A stretch of 64,000 nt of DNA from positions 1,054,001 to 1,118,000 of the forward strand of contig CAVPVW010000008.1 in NCBI GenBank assembly GCA_963709295.1. The letters run 5' to 3'. Below are positions 18,717 through 26,386 of this stretch, piece after piece. Source of the DNA: JBGPQJ01 sp963709295 (lineage in GTDB: Bacteria; Chloroflexota; Anaerolineae; Anaerolineales; Villigracilaceae). Numbering within the stretch: position 1 is the stretch's first letter; each line of letters starts with the position of its first letter. Under the pieces are notes generated by a model. The model was not told where the DNA came from, made no database searches, and saw only the letters and a list, made by a program, of their open reading frames with translations. Position numbers and translations under genes: made by a program.

Positions 18717-18790
18717 TGCCCCGGGCGGGAATTGAACCCACAACCTTAGCCTTAGGAGTGCTCTGCTCTGTCCAATTGAGCTACCGGGGC
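18717..18790 (-). tRNA. tRNA-Arg (CCT)
   Basis: The minus strand folds as a tRNA. The acceptor stem is GCCCCGG / CCGGGGC, the D arm GCTC...GAGC, the anticodon loop CTCCTAA with anticodon CCT, and the T arm GTGGG-TTCAATT-CCCGC, followed by discriminator A. The anticodon stem has mismatches at both ends, which is weaker than usual and may reflect sequence error. CCA is not encoded. It decodes AGG. Confidence 0.9.
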
Positions 18791-18855
18791 GCGTGGAGGA
18801 TTATACAGAATAATTATCCCTACGCCAAGTGCTTGCATAAAGGTTTTAGGGTGGT

Positions 18856-18861
18856 TATACT
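18856..18861 (+). promoter_or_regulatory. -10 box of the kinase gene, leaderless type
   Basis: TATACT stands seven bases before the ATG, with no Shine-Dalgarno sequence between, so the transcript probably begins at the start codon. Confidence 0.45.
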
Positions 18862-18868
18862 TGAGCGT

Positions 18869-21020
18869 ATGACACCTGAAAAAATCGGCATATATCAAAT
18901 CAAGTCCGAACTGGGGCGCGGCGGCATGGCAACGGTCTACCTGGCCTACGATCCGCGCTTCGAGCGCGAGGTGGCGGTCAAGGTGCTTCCACGCGAGATG
19001 CTGCATGACCCGCAGTTCCGCGTCCGCTTCGAGCGCGAGGCCAAGACGATCGCCAAGCTGGAACATTCCGGGATCGTGCCGGTGTACGACGTGGGCGAGG
19101 AGGACGGGCAGCCCTACTTCGTCATGCGCTACATGACCGGCGGAACACTCTCCGACCGGCTGGCCAAGGGACCACTCTCGATTTCGGGCGCCGCGCATAT
19201 CCTCGACCGAATTGCGTCCGCGCTTGACGAGGCCCATGCCAAGGGATTCATCCACCGCGACCTCAAGCCGGGCAACATCCTGTTCGACCGCGCGGGCGAA
19301 CCTTACATCTCCGATTTCGGCATCGCCAAGTTTTCCGCTTCGCAGACCAACGTGACCGGCAGCGCCATCGTCGGCACGCCTGCCTATCTCAGCCCGGAGC
19401 AGGCCCAGGGCGACGCAAACATCGACGGTCGCAGCGATATCTATGCGGTGGGTGTCATCCTGTTCGAGATGCTTTGCGGCCGGCAGCCCTTCGAAGCCGA
19501 TACGCCCATGGGCGTGGTGGTCAAGCAGATCACCGATCCGGTGCCGCACATTCTCGATCTCAATCCGAACCTTCCTACCGAAATCGAGGAGATTATCGAA
19601 AGAGCGATGGCCAAGAACCGCGAGGAGCGCTTCTCGACCACGCGCGAAATGGCCGACGCATTGGAAGCGGTGGCAAGAGGCAAGGCCCCCACGGATGCCG
19701 GCAAGACCGTCATCGCCGCTGCCGGTGCGACAAAAATTCAACCGGCCAAGACCCGCCTTGGCGCAAAGCCGGTGGTCCCGGCGCCTGTTCCAGCCGCGCA
19801 GGGAAAAGGAAAGGGCGGCAGCTTCATCTGGATCATCGTCGGGGTGTTGGCGTCTGTGCATTCTTGTCAGCGCAGGCATTGGGGGCGGTTTGTACCTGAC
19901 CCGCGGCAACCCACTCGATCCCTTTGTGGAATCCACCCTTGAGCCGACCGCCACCGAACGCGCGCTTCTTGATTTTCCGACTGAACCTCCGGCCAGTCCC
20001 ACCAGCGGAGGCGGCGCCCTGAATCCCACACCTGAATCCACCATCAAGCCCACGGACACCCTTGCACCGACCCTGCCTCCCGTGGTTATCGGAGGCGGAG
20101 CCGATAAAATTGCTTTCCTGCAGGATGACAATATCTGGGTGATGAACCTCGATGGGACGGAATTGACCCAGCTCACCACCGATGGTGCCGAGAAGACCAA
20201 CCTCCAGTGGCTGCCGGACGGCAAGACCATCCTGTACATCATGGGTAAGGCGGTCAAGACGGTCGACGCCGGGACCACTGTGGAGAATATCCTCACCTCC
20301 TTCAATAACGCGGAATATTTGGATGCTTTCCAGGTTTCGCGCGACGGCAAGAGCGTGGCCATCAGCTTGAACCGCGAGCTTTACGTGCTGCCCTTTGATG
20401 TGCAGGCGCTTGCAGCGGTCACCAAAAAGAGCGAGCTGCTCAAGATCATCGAGGATAGCGGATGCCTGTTCTATAACGATCAGGCTGTAAAGGATGTGCG
20501 CTGGTCAGACGACGGGCAGAAAATCGCCTTTGTGTTTCTGGGCGTGTCCACCGGGGGTGTACGCAAGGACACCATCCGCGTGCTGGATATTTCCAAGTGC
20601 AGCAGTGCGGCTCCAGACCGGCTCGACGATTTTCCGGGAGCCCGCTTTGATTTCCCCAACGAGATCGTGAATTTTGATTGGGATGGCGATCAGCTGTTCT
20701 TCCTGAATTCGAACATCCGCAACGGCGGCTTCGGGAACCTGATCGGCTATAACACGGTCACTCACAAATACGAGCGGCTGATCCCCATCACCGGCTGCTG
20801 CTACCGGGACGCAACCTTCAGCCCGGACGGATCTTATGTCAGCTTTGCGTTTCAGGATATGGGGCTGGGCACCAAAAGCCCGATCCTGCTCTACTATGTC
20901 CCCTACGCTTCGCTAACCACCGGCGGCTCACTCAAGCCGATCGAGGGTGACCTCACCCCGGAATTTTTCACCGACCTTCGCGAAGCGCCCTGGCCTGTCA
21001 CACACCCGGCGCAACCCTGA
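18869..21020 (+). CDS. Ser/Thr protein kinase with extracytoplasmic beta-propeller (frameshifted)
   Basis: This is a PknB-type membrane kinase. The catalytic domain fills residues 1-275: the glycine loop LGRGGMATVYLA, VAVKVL with the ATP-binding Lys, HRDLKPGNIL with the catalytic Asp, SDFGIAKF as the metal-binding DFG and TPAYLSPEQ. A Lys/Pro-rich juxtamembrane part precedes one membrane helix. A single frame change lies inside the helix codons near 19855. The outer part begins with a Thr/Pro-rich stalk and then TolB/WD40-like blades (DKIAFLQDDNIWVMNLDGTELTQLT, FSPDGSYVSF). The propeller probably senses an external ligand or partner. The corrected protein is about 717 residues. The ATG at MTPEKIG is chosen from the -10 position. 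Confidence 0.82.
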
Positions 21021-21024
21021 AATC

Positions 21025-21057
21025 AAAACTGCGGAAGCTCAAAGCTTCCGCAGTTTT
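21025..21057. terminator. Bidirectional terminator between kinase and pyrD
   Basis: A 15-base perfect stem (AAAACTGCGGAAGCT / AGCTTCCGCAGTTTT) with a three-base loop starts four bases after the kinase stop. It contains the stop codon of pyrD on the other strand. T-runs flank both orientations. Confidence 0.85.
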
Positions 21058-22088
21058 TTGACGATGTCTTTCACCAGCCCCGGCCCGGCATAGACCAGCC
21101 CGGTGTAGACCTGGACCAGCGTTGCGCCCAGGTCCAGTTTTCGCTGCGCATCCTCGGGACACATGATTCCGCCCACGCCCACGATTGGAATCCGCCCCTC
21201 GATTTTTTTCACCACCTGAGCCAGGACCTCATCCGCGCGCCCCGTGAGCGGCCTGCCGCTCAACCCGCCGCTTTCACCCTGATGCTTCGACCGCAGCCCT
21301 TCGCGCGAGAGGGTGGTGTTCGTCGCGATGATTCCGTCCATGCCGGTGCGCAGGATGACGTCGATGGCATCGTCCAGTTCCTCCTCGGAGAGATCGGGCG
21401 CGAGCTTGACCAAGACGGGCGCATCCCCGCCTCGCCCCAGCGCAATCTCCTTGCGTTCTTTTGCGATGGCGCCGAGTAACTGCTCGAGCATCTTGCGTCC
21501 CTGAAGGCGGCGCAACCCCACCGTGTTGGGTGAGGAGATGTTGATGGTCAGGAAATCCGTCATGAAGATGAACTGGCGTATCAGCGTGATGTAATCGCCC
21601 GCGGCCTCCTCGAGCGGAGTGTCCTTGTTTTTGCCAAGGTTTACGCCGATAATTGTTCCATTGTCAGACGGCAGATTGCTGTGTCGCCCTTTCAGGGCTC
21701 CTCGCAATGACGTTGCTGCGAACTGTGCCCCTCTCCCTGGAAATCCCATGCGGTTGATGACCGCTTCGTCCTCCACCAGCCGGAAGATGCGTGGCTTGGG
21801 GTTGCCCGGCTGGGGGCGCGGCGTGACCGTGCCGATCTCGAGGTGGCCGAAGCCCAGCGCGGAGAGTCCGCGGGTGGCGACGCCGTCCTTGTCGTAGCCG
21901 GCGGCCAGCCCAACGGGATTTTTGAATCGCAGGCCAAAGGCTTCGACTGGTTTATCGGGGGTATCGTAAATTTTGCTCAGGATCGCGCGGAAAGGCTGGT
22001 ACCCAGCCAAACGCACCAACTGAAGGGTGAGCTGGTGCGCGTTTTCTGGGTCGAGCTTAAAGAGGGCCGGGCGGAGAAACCGGTACAT
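21039..22088 (-). CDS. pyrD: Dihydroorotate dehydrogenase (quinone), class 2
   Basis: PyrD oxidises dihydroorotate to orotate at the membrane, passing electrons to quinone. The class 2 N-terminal helix (MYRFLRPALFKLDPENAHQL) is present. NPVGLAAGYDKDG and EIGTVTPRPQPGNPKPR bind FMN. NISSPNTVGLRRLQ holds the catalytic Ser. NTTLSREGL and the C-terminal IPIVGVGGIM complete the site. MYRF is chosen as the start because it follows the stop of the upstream gene; an in-frame ATG 17 codons earlier would overlap that gene. The variable loop after INRMGFPGRGAQFAA contains an in-frame copy of a dispersed repeat. It is the last gene of the pyrimidine cluster. Confidence 0.92.
   Translation of the reverse strand: MYRFLRPALFKLDPENAHQLTLQLVRLAGYQPFRAILSKIYDTPDKPVEAFGLRFKNPVGLAAGYDKDGVATRGLSALGFGHLEIGTVTPRPQPGNPKPRIFRLVEDEAVINRMGFPGRGAQFAATSLRGALKGRHSNLPSDNGTIIGVNLGKNKDTPLEEAAGDYITLIRQFIFMTDFLTINISSPNTVGLRRLQGRKMLEQLLGAIAKERKEIALGRGGDAPVLVKLAPDLSEEELDDAIDVILRTGMDGIIATNTTLSREGLRSKHQGESGGLSGRPLTGRADEVLAQVVKKIEGRIPIVGVGGIMCPEDAQRKLDLGATLVQVYTGLVYAGPGLVKDIVKKLRKL
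21673..21711. repeat. Dispersed palindromic repeat, copy inside pyrD
   Basis: The 39 bases start AGATTGCTGTGTCGCCC and end GCTCCTCGCAATGAC. The same unit occurs after recF and before the AAC(6')-like gene. Here it is read as coding sequence, giving about 14 residues (TSLRGALKGRHSNL) in a loop of PyrD without breaking the frame. Confidence 0.6.
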
Positions 22089-22089
22089 C

Positions 22090-22551
22090 TTATTTTTTGG
22101 TTTTATGGATTTTGGCGTAGCGCTCGCAGGCGGTCTCATATTTCCTGGCGCGATCCTGCAGTTTGGGGAGCAGCGAAAAATCCCCGTTCAACAGATCGCC
22201 GCCGTACTGCAATAGCTGCCGGCACTTGTTCTGCAAAACCTTCTCCAGCTGGGTTTCGTGCATTTTGGTGGGATGAAACGCTTCTTCCGGGGTGGGCGGG
22301 TCTTCCACGCCCTTCTCCACCAACAGCCATCCGAGAGTGGACTTGTTCTGGTCAGGCTTTTTGATGTCCGCGATTTCCAGCCAGGGCAGGGTGGTGATAT
22401 CGTAGTTCAGGACGACCAGGGTTGTTGCATTCTCGAAGCGGACCGTGCAACCGTGTTTATGGAATTTGGTTTCGGTCCTTTTGAAACCAAATTTGGTTTC
22501 GAGTTCCACGAAGGTCTTGTCTAAAAGACGTTCGAATTCTGATTTTTTCAT
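22090..22551 (-). CDS. Hypothetical protein, 153 residues, within the pyr cluster
   Basis: I do not recognise the family. The protein is soluble and charged. It opens MKKSEFERLLDKTFVELE, has an internal strand-rich part (GCTVRFENATTLVVLNYD, LPWLEIADI) and a helical C-terminal third rich in Lys and Arg (LQDRARKYETACERYAKI). There is no signal peptide and no Cys or His cluster that would suggest metal. It lies one base upstream of pyrD, so it is probably cotranslated with it. About 100 bases separate it from the YdeI-like gene before it. Confidence 0.55.
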   Translation of the reverse strand: MKKSEFERLLDKTFVELETKFGFKRTETKFHKHGCTVRFENATTLVVLNYDITTLPWLEIADIKKPDQNKSTLGWLLVEKGVEDPPTPEEAFHPTKMHETQLEKVLQNKCRQLLQYGGDLLNGDFSLLPKLQDRARKYETACERYAKIHKTKK

Positions 22552-22649
22552 ATTAACCTCTCAAGAATTTATTCTCGGCATGGAGGCCGCCAGTGTGAGG
22601 TCTTGAGCGGTTTCGGAGTCGAGTTGACCAGCAAATGGGTGATGAAAAC

Positions 22650-23143
22650 TTATTGTCCCTTTTTACCCTTTGTTAACATCTCAATCGTCTTATTGACACG
22701 CGCCTGACGGGTTTCTTCCTTCTTTGTGTCATTGATCCACGTCACGTACTCTTTTTGGTGGGTGTACGACAGCTTCTCGAAAAAGGCTTTTGCTTCCTTC
22801 TCGGATTGGAATGCCCGCTTTGGCCCCTCGGGGAGTTCGACGACGCGTGGCGAAGTGTCTGCTTCTACCGTTAAGTGTACTTCATCTCCGAATGTTTTGC
22901 CGGTCTGTACGCGAATGGATTTAAGGATTGACAATGGGTGGCCTTCTGTCCCCACGCTTGCACCTGGCGCAAGTGCAGGTGTCCGGACCAGTGTGCCGCG
23001 ATAAGGGATGCCATCGATGGTGGTTTTGACCTTGGGCTTCTTCCTACGTCGAAGGCGACTTCCACGAACGCGCCGCCTCCGCCTGCGTTTTGGATGACGG
23101 CGGTGAAGGTGAGCTTGTTATTCACCTTGTCCTCAAGTCTCAA
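22650..23143 (-). CDS. YdeI/OmpD-associated protein with DUF1905 domain (frameshifted)
   Basis: The N-terminal part is a DUF1905 domain (LTFTAVIQNAGGGGAFVEV ... KTTIDGIPYRGTLVRTPA). The C-terminal part is the YdeI/OmdA-like helical domain (PEGPKRAFQSEKEAKAFFEKL, SYTHQKEYVTWINDTKKEETR). One frame change near 23045, at FDVG, joins them into a protein of about 164 residues. In this family the conserved EYVxWIxxAKxxETRxxR stretch is the hallmark; its biochemical role is not known. The gene starts with TTG overlapping the stop of pyrE, so the two are translationally coupled. Alternative start: a GTG six codons in. Confidence 0.7.
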
Positions 23144-23763
23144 GATCGGGTTAAAAACTTCCTTGTCTCCTCAACCTTATCCTTCCCAATTTTGCCATTC
23201 TTTTCCCAATAATCCAACATTTGACTGATGGTCAGCACGGCATGCATGGAATAACCTGCCTTCTCAAGTGATTCTTTCGCGCCGGATTGGCGGTCCACCA
23301 GCACAACCACATCCTTCACGACCAATCCTGCCCCTGTCAGTTTTTCGATGGCTTCGAATTTGCTCCCGCCCGTGGTGGCGAGGTCATCGATCACGACCAC
23401 CGTCTCGCCGGCGTGATACTCGCCTTCGATCTCGGCTTTCGTGCCATACTCCTTGATCTCCTTACGAGGGTAGATCATGGGATAGTTCCCTGCGAGGGAA
23501 ATGGCAGTAGCGATCGGAATCGCAGCATAGGGCAGGCCGGCAATCCTGGAAAATTGGAGGTTGGAGAGCAGCGGCAAGTAAGCCTGGGCAATATCCGCTA
23601 GCAGCTTGGGGTAGGTGATGATCTGTCGCAGGTCGATGTAGATGGGAGATTTGAGTCCCGACTTGAGGGTGAATTCCCCGAATTTGATGCAGCCGGCCGA
23701 CAACAATCCGTCGGAGAGACTGGAGAGCAGCGGATTAGATATCAGTTGTTCCATTTTGGTCAT
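23140..23763 (-). CDS. pyrE: Orotate phosphoribosyltransferase
   Basis: PyrE joins orotate and PRPP to form OMP in the cytoplasm. The PRPP-binding motif is clear (ETVVVIDDLATTGGSKFEA, around residues 120-138). The N-terminal GCIKFGEFTLKSGLKSPIYID and the flexible-loop region (YPRKEIKEYGTKAEIEG) match the family. The length of 207 residues is usual. It lies between pyrF and the YdeI-like gene, in the order of the pathway's last steps, and probably shares their transcript. Confidence 0.93.
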   Translation of the reverse strand: MTKMEQLISNPLLSSLSDGLLSAGCIKFGEFTLKSGLKSPIYIDLRQIITYPKLLADIAQAYLPLLSNLQFSRIAGLPYAAIPIATAISLAGNYPMIYPRKEIKEYGTKAEIEGEYHAGETVVVIDDLATTGGSKFEAIEKLTGAGLVVKDVVVLVDRQSGAKESLEKAGYSMHAVLTISQMLDYWEKNGKIGKDKVEETRKFLTRS

Positions 23764-23798
23764 ATCCTTTGCGTTTTTTTGCTTTTACTACTCTCTAC

Positions 23799-24603
23799 TT
23801 ATCTAATCTCTAATATCTGGTCTCTTAATTCCGCTGCAGCCAGGCGGGGATCCTTTGCCTGCGAGATTCCACGCGAGACATTAATGAGCATCCCTTTGCC
23901 ATCCTTGCGCAGACCGGCTCTGAGCGCTGTCTCCAGGTCACCACCCTGTGCGCCGACGCCGGGAGCCAGGAACCACAAGTCAGGTGCGGCAGCGCGGACG
24001 CGCCTCAGCGCCTCAGGCTGGGTGGCGCCGACCACGAGACCGATGTTATTTTTCGTATTCCATTGTTGGGCCAGTCTGGCGACTTGTTCATGCACCATCG
24101 TCCCATTTTCGAGCCTCAGGTCTTGTATATCACTCGCACCGGGATTACTCGTCTTGCATAAGAGGAATACACCGCGCTCCTGATCGCCTAAAAAGGGATC
24201 AATGGAATCCTTGCCGAGATACGGGTTGAGCGTGATGGCATTGGCGCCCAGTTTCTTGAATGCCGACTTCGGCATAGGCGTCGGCAGTTGAGGCAATATC
24301 GCCGCGCTTGGCGTCCAGGATCACCGGAATGCGTGACCCGCGGTTGTACGAACTGGTGACGATTGTATGAATCAACTTCTTGAGAGCAGACCAACCCCTT
24401 GAGCCGAAGACCTCGAAGAAGGCCGCGTTGGGTTTGAAAGCCGCAGCGTATGGCGCGGTTTGATCAACGATGGTCAGGCAGAAGTCGAGCGCGGCAGCGG
24501 GAGTCGGCTTGGGCAGGTCGCTCACGTGCGGGTCAAGCCCCACGCACAGAAGCGAGGAGCAGTCGTCGACGCGTTTTTCGAGAAACGAGAAAAATGATTC
24601 CAT
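23799..24603 (-). CDS. pyrF: Orotidine 5'-phosphate decarboxylase, type 2 (frameshifted)
   Basis: PyrF decarboxylates OMP to UMP, the last step of the pathway. It is the longer, type 2 form. LLCVGLDPHVSDLPKP starts the barrel, AAFKPNAAFFEVFG follows, and the active-site motif VILDAKRGDIASTADAYA holds the catalytic Asp-Lys-Asp set. One frame change near 24262, in the run after DAYAE, leads to LGANAITLNPYLGKDSIDPFL and the phosphate-binding LAPGVGAQGGD. The start MESFFSF is preceded by AAAGGAAG. Corrected length is about 268 residues. The break falls just after the active-site motif and, if real, would kill the enzyme, so a sequence error is more likely in a cluster otherwise complete. Confidence 0.87.
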
Positions 24604-24619
24604 TATCTTCCTTTTATAT

Positions 24620-24680
24620 ACCACAAAGGACACTAAGGGTCACCAAGGAAACCTTTGTGCGCCTTTGTGTCCTTTGTGGT
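24620..24680. repeat. CCACAAAGGACAC-type palindromic repeat
   Basis: The arms ACCACAAAGGACAC and GTGTCCTTTGTGGT are perfect inverted copies, with further CAAGG/CCTTTG matches inside. It fills the pyrB-pyrF gap. A degenerate relative (ACCACGAAGGACACGAAG) lies upstream of the YcaQ-like/esterase junction at about 58.3 kb. Such elements are common between genes in environmental bacteria. It could form a strong RNA hairpin within the operon. Confidence 0.65.
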
Positions 24681-24688
24681 TGTAAATA

Positions 24689-25669
24689 TCACGCCTTACC
24701 CAGCACCATCGCTAGCAAAGCCATTCTTACGTATAAACCATACTCCATCTGGCGGAAGTAGGCGGCGCGGGGATCGTCATCGAAGTCCACGCTGATCTCG
24801 CCGACGCGCGGAAGCGGGTGCATGACAGCCATCTCTTTCTTGGCGGCTTTCATGATTTCCGGGTCGATCAGGTAGGCACCTTTCACCTTTTCGTAATCTT
24901 CGGGGTTTTCGAAGCGTTCCTTCTGAACACGCGTCACGTAAAGCACGTCGGTCTCGGGAAGTACCTTCTCGAGCGAGCTGAATTCCGCCTGCGGGACCTT
25001 TTTCTCGGCGACCTCATCCATGACTTCCTTGGGCATCTTCAAGATGTCGGGCGATACGTAATTCAGCTTGATGCCGCTGAACTGCGAGAGCAGGCGCGCC
25101 AGCGAGTGGACGGTGCGTCCGTATTTCAGGTCGCCCAGCATGGTGACGGTGAGTTTGTCGAGCCGGCCAAGTTCCTCCATGATGGTGAAGGTGTCGAGCA
25201 GCGCCTGGGTGGGATGTTCACCCACGCCGTCGCCGGCGTTGATGACCGGTTTCCTGGCTGCCTTGGCCGCGATCGCTGCCGAGCCGGTCTCGGGATGCCG
25301 CAGCACGATCACATCCGCATAGCATTCGAGTGTGCGGATGGTATCGGGCAGGCTCTCGCCCTTCGACACGGACGAATACTTCACCTCGTTGATCGGGATG
25401 ACCGAGCCGCCGAGGCGCTCCATCGCTGCGGTGAACGATGACGAGGTGCGCGTGGACGGTTCGTAGAACAGGTTGGCAAGGATCTTGCCCTTGAGCAGGT
25501 CGAATGTGCCGACACGCTCGACCATGCCGCGCATCTCGTGTGCCACGCCGAAGACATACTCCAGGTCCTCACGCTTGAACTGCTTGACGGATATGATGTC
25601 CTTGCCGTACCAGGGCGCAGTTTTGTTTTCACCGAAGGGCAAATAGGGGGATTTAGGTTCAGTGGGCAT
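24689..25669 (-). CDS. pyrB: Aspartate carbamoyltransferase, catalytic subunit
   Basis: PyrB condenses carbamoyl phosphate and aspartate, the committed step of pyrimidine synthesis. The carbamoyl-phosphate motif (LANLFYEPSTRTSSSF) lies near residues 65-80. VLRHPETGSA, GDGVGEHPTQALLDTF and the aspartate-site MHPLPRVGEIS are all present. The length of 326 residues is a little over average because of a 20-residue N-terminal extension. No pyrI regulatory subunit gene is in the window. The gene is separated from pyrC by the oppositely oriented toxin-antitoxin pair, so it probably has its own promoter in the 110-base gap or depends on read-through. Confidence 0.93.
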   Translation of the reverse strand: MPTEPKSPYLPFGENKTAPWYGKDIISVKQFKREDLEYVFGVAHEMRGMVERVGTFDLLKGKILANLFYEPSTRTSSSFTAAMERLGGSVIPINEVKYSSVSKGESLPDTIRTLECYADVIVLRHPETGSAAIAAKAARKPVINAGDGVGEHPTQALLDTFTIMEELGRLDKLTVTMLGDLKYGRTVHSLARLLSQFSGIKLNYVSPDILKMPKEVMDEVAEKKVPQAEFSSLEKVLPETDVLYVTRVQKERFENPEDYEKVKGAYLIDPEIMKAAKKEMAVMHPLPRVGEISVDFDDDPRAAYFRQMEYGLYVRMALLAMVLGKA

Positions 25670-25744
25670 AGTTACTCCTTAATTGTGGTTTGCTAATTCT
25701 GAATGTTGACTGGTAAATTTCGTTTTCAATAGGCCAGCGATCTG

Positions 25745-25773
25745 TTGCCAAAAGGCACACAAGGTGTTAAAAT
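25745..25773 (+). promoter_or_regulatory. Promoter of the toxin-antitoxin-like pair
   Basis: TTGCCA and TAAAAT are separated by 17 bases. The -10 box ends six bases before the ATG, so the transcript should be leaderless. Confidence 0.55.
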
Positions 25774-25779
25774 CGGAAC

Positions 25780-26061
25780 ATGAAGTACTTTTCCTGGAGC
25801 GAAGAGAAAAACGAACTTCTGAAGGCGGAGAGACAGGTTTCATTTGAGGATGTTGTTTTTTATATTGAAATGGGATTTTTACTCGATGTATTGGAAAATC
25901 CCAGGCAGGAGAAGTATAAAGGACAAAAGATATTCGTTGTGCAGATTGAAGACTATGTTTACCTGGTGCCGTTTATTGAAGATGAGCATGAAGTTTTTTT
26001 GAAAACCATTATCCCAAGCCGAAAAGCGACCAGGACTTACTTGAAAGGCAGTGAAAAATGA
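25780..26061 (+). CDS. BrnT/COG2929-like toxin
   Basis: This small protein of 93 residues has the form of a type II toxin related to BrnT, a RelE-fold ribonuclease group. It opens MKYFSWSEEKNELLKAERQVSFEDV, as in the family. IFVVQIEDYVYLVPF makes the central sheet, and the C-terminal TIIPSRKATRTYLK carries the basic Ser-Arg-Lys run often needed for activity. The next gene overlaps it by four bases (ATGA) and encodes a ribbon-helix-helix-type protein, the usual antitoxin partner. Toxin-first order is typical for brnT-brnA. Activity is inferred from family only. Confidence 0.75.
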   Translation: MKYFSWSEEKNELLKAERQVSFEDVVFYIEMGFLLDVLENPRQEKYKGQKIFVVQIEDYVYLVPFIEDEHEVFLKTIIPSRKATRTYLKGSEK

Positions 26062-26333
26062 GCAAACTGAAACTCCAACCGCATGAACTTGAACTCCTTG
26101 CTTCCTATGAGGCGGACGAATGGGCATCTGCCAAGAAGCTCAAGGAGCAGAAAGAACAATATCGTGCCTATGCTCGCGCCACCTTCCGTAAGGATAAGCG
26201 TATCAACATCCGCATTTCCGAGAAGGATCTCCTTGACCTGCAAAAGAAAGCTATTCGTCAGGGTATTCCCTATCAAACTCTTATATCCAGTGTTCTGCAC
26301 AAATATATTAACGGCGGGTTGACCGAAAAATAA
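26058..26333 (+). CDS. CopG/BrnA-like antitoxin
   Basis: The 91-residue product is rich in Lys and Glu. Its C-terminal half forms a ribbon-helix-helix motif (KRINIRISEKDLLDLQKKAIRQGIPYQTLISSVLHKY). In such modules the strand KRINIRIS contacts operator DNA, while the N-terminal half, here helical and charged, wraps the toxin. It would neutralise the BrnT-like protein and repress the shared promoter. The ATGA overlap shows translational coupling. A terminator follows directly. Confidence 0.78.
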   Translation: MSKLKLQPHELELLASYEADEWASAKKLKEQKEQYRAYARATFRKDKRINIRISEKDLLDLQKKAIRQGIPYQTLISSVLHKYINGGLTEK

Positions 26334-26355
26334 CACACATCCGTATCGCTCACGG

Positions 26356-26386
26356 CAGCCTGTCTCTTTCCCGGCAGGCTGTTTTT
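26356..26386 (+). terminator. Intrinsic terminator of the toxin-antitoxin-like pair
   Basis: CAGCCTG and CAGGCTG pair across a 12-base loop, and TTTTT follows. The T-run covers the stop codon of the convergent pyrC. Confidence 0.75.

Noticed and set aside
19840..19870. Programmed frameshift in the first kinase
   Set aside because: No slippery heptamer is evident, and similar breaks occur in many unrelated genes here, so sequence error is the simpler reading.
18752..20362. Long minus-strand open frame across the kinase gene
   Set aside because: It runs antisense to a clear kinase, spans the tRNA and has no family-like segments; GC-rich codon use on the other strand keeps it open.
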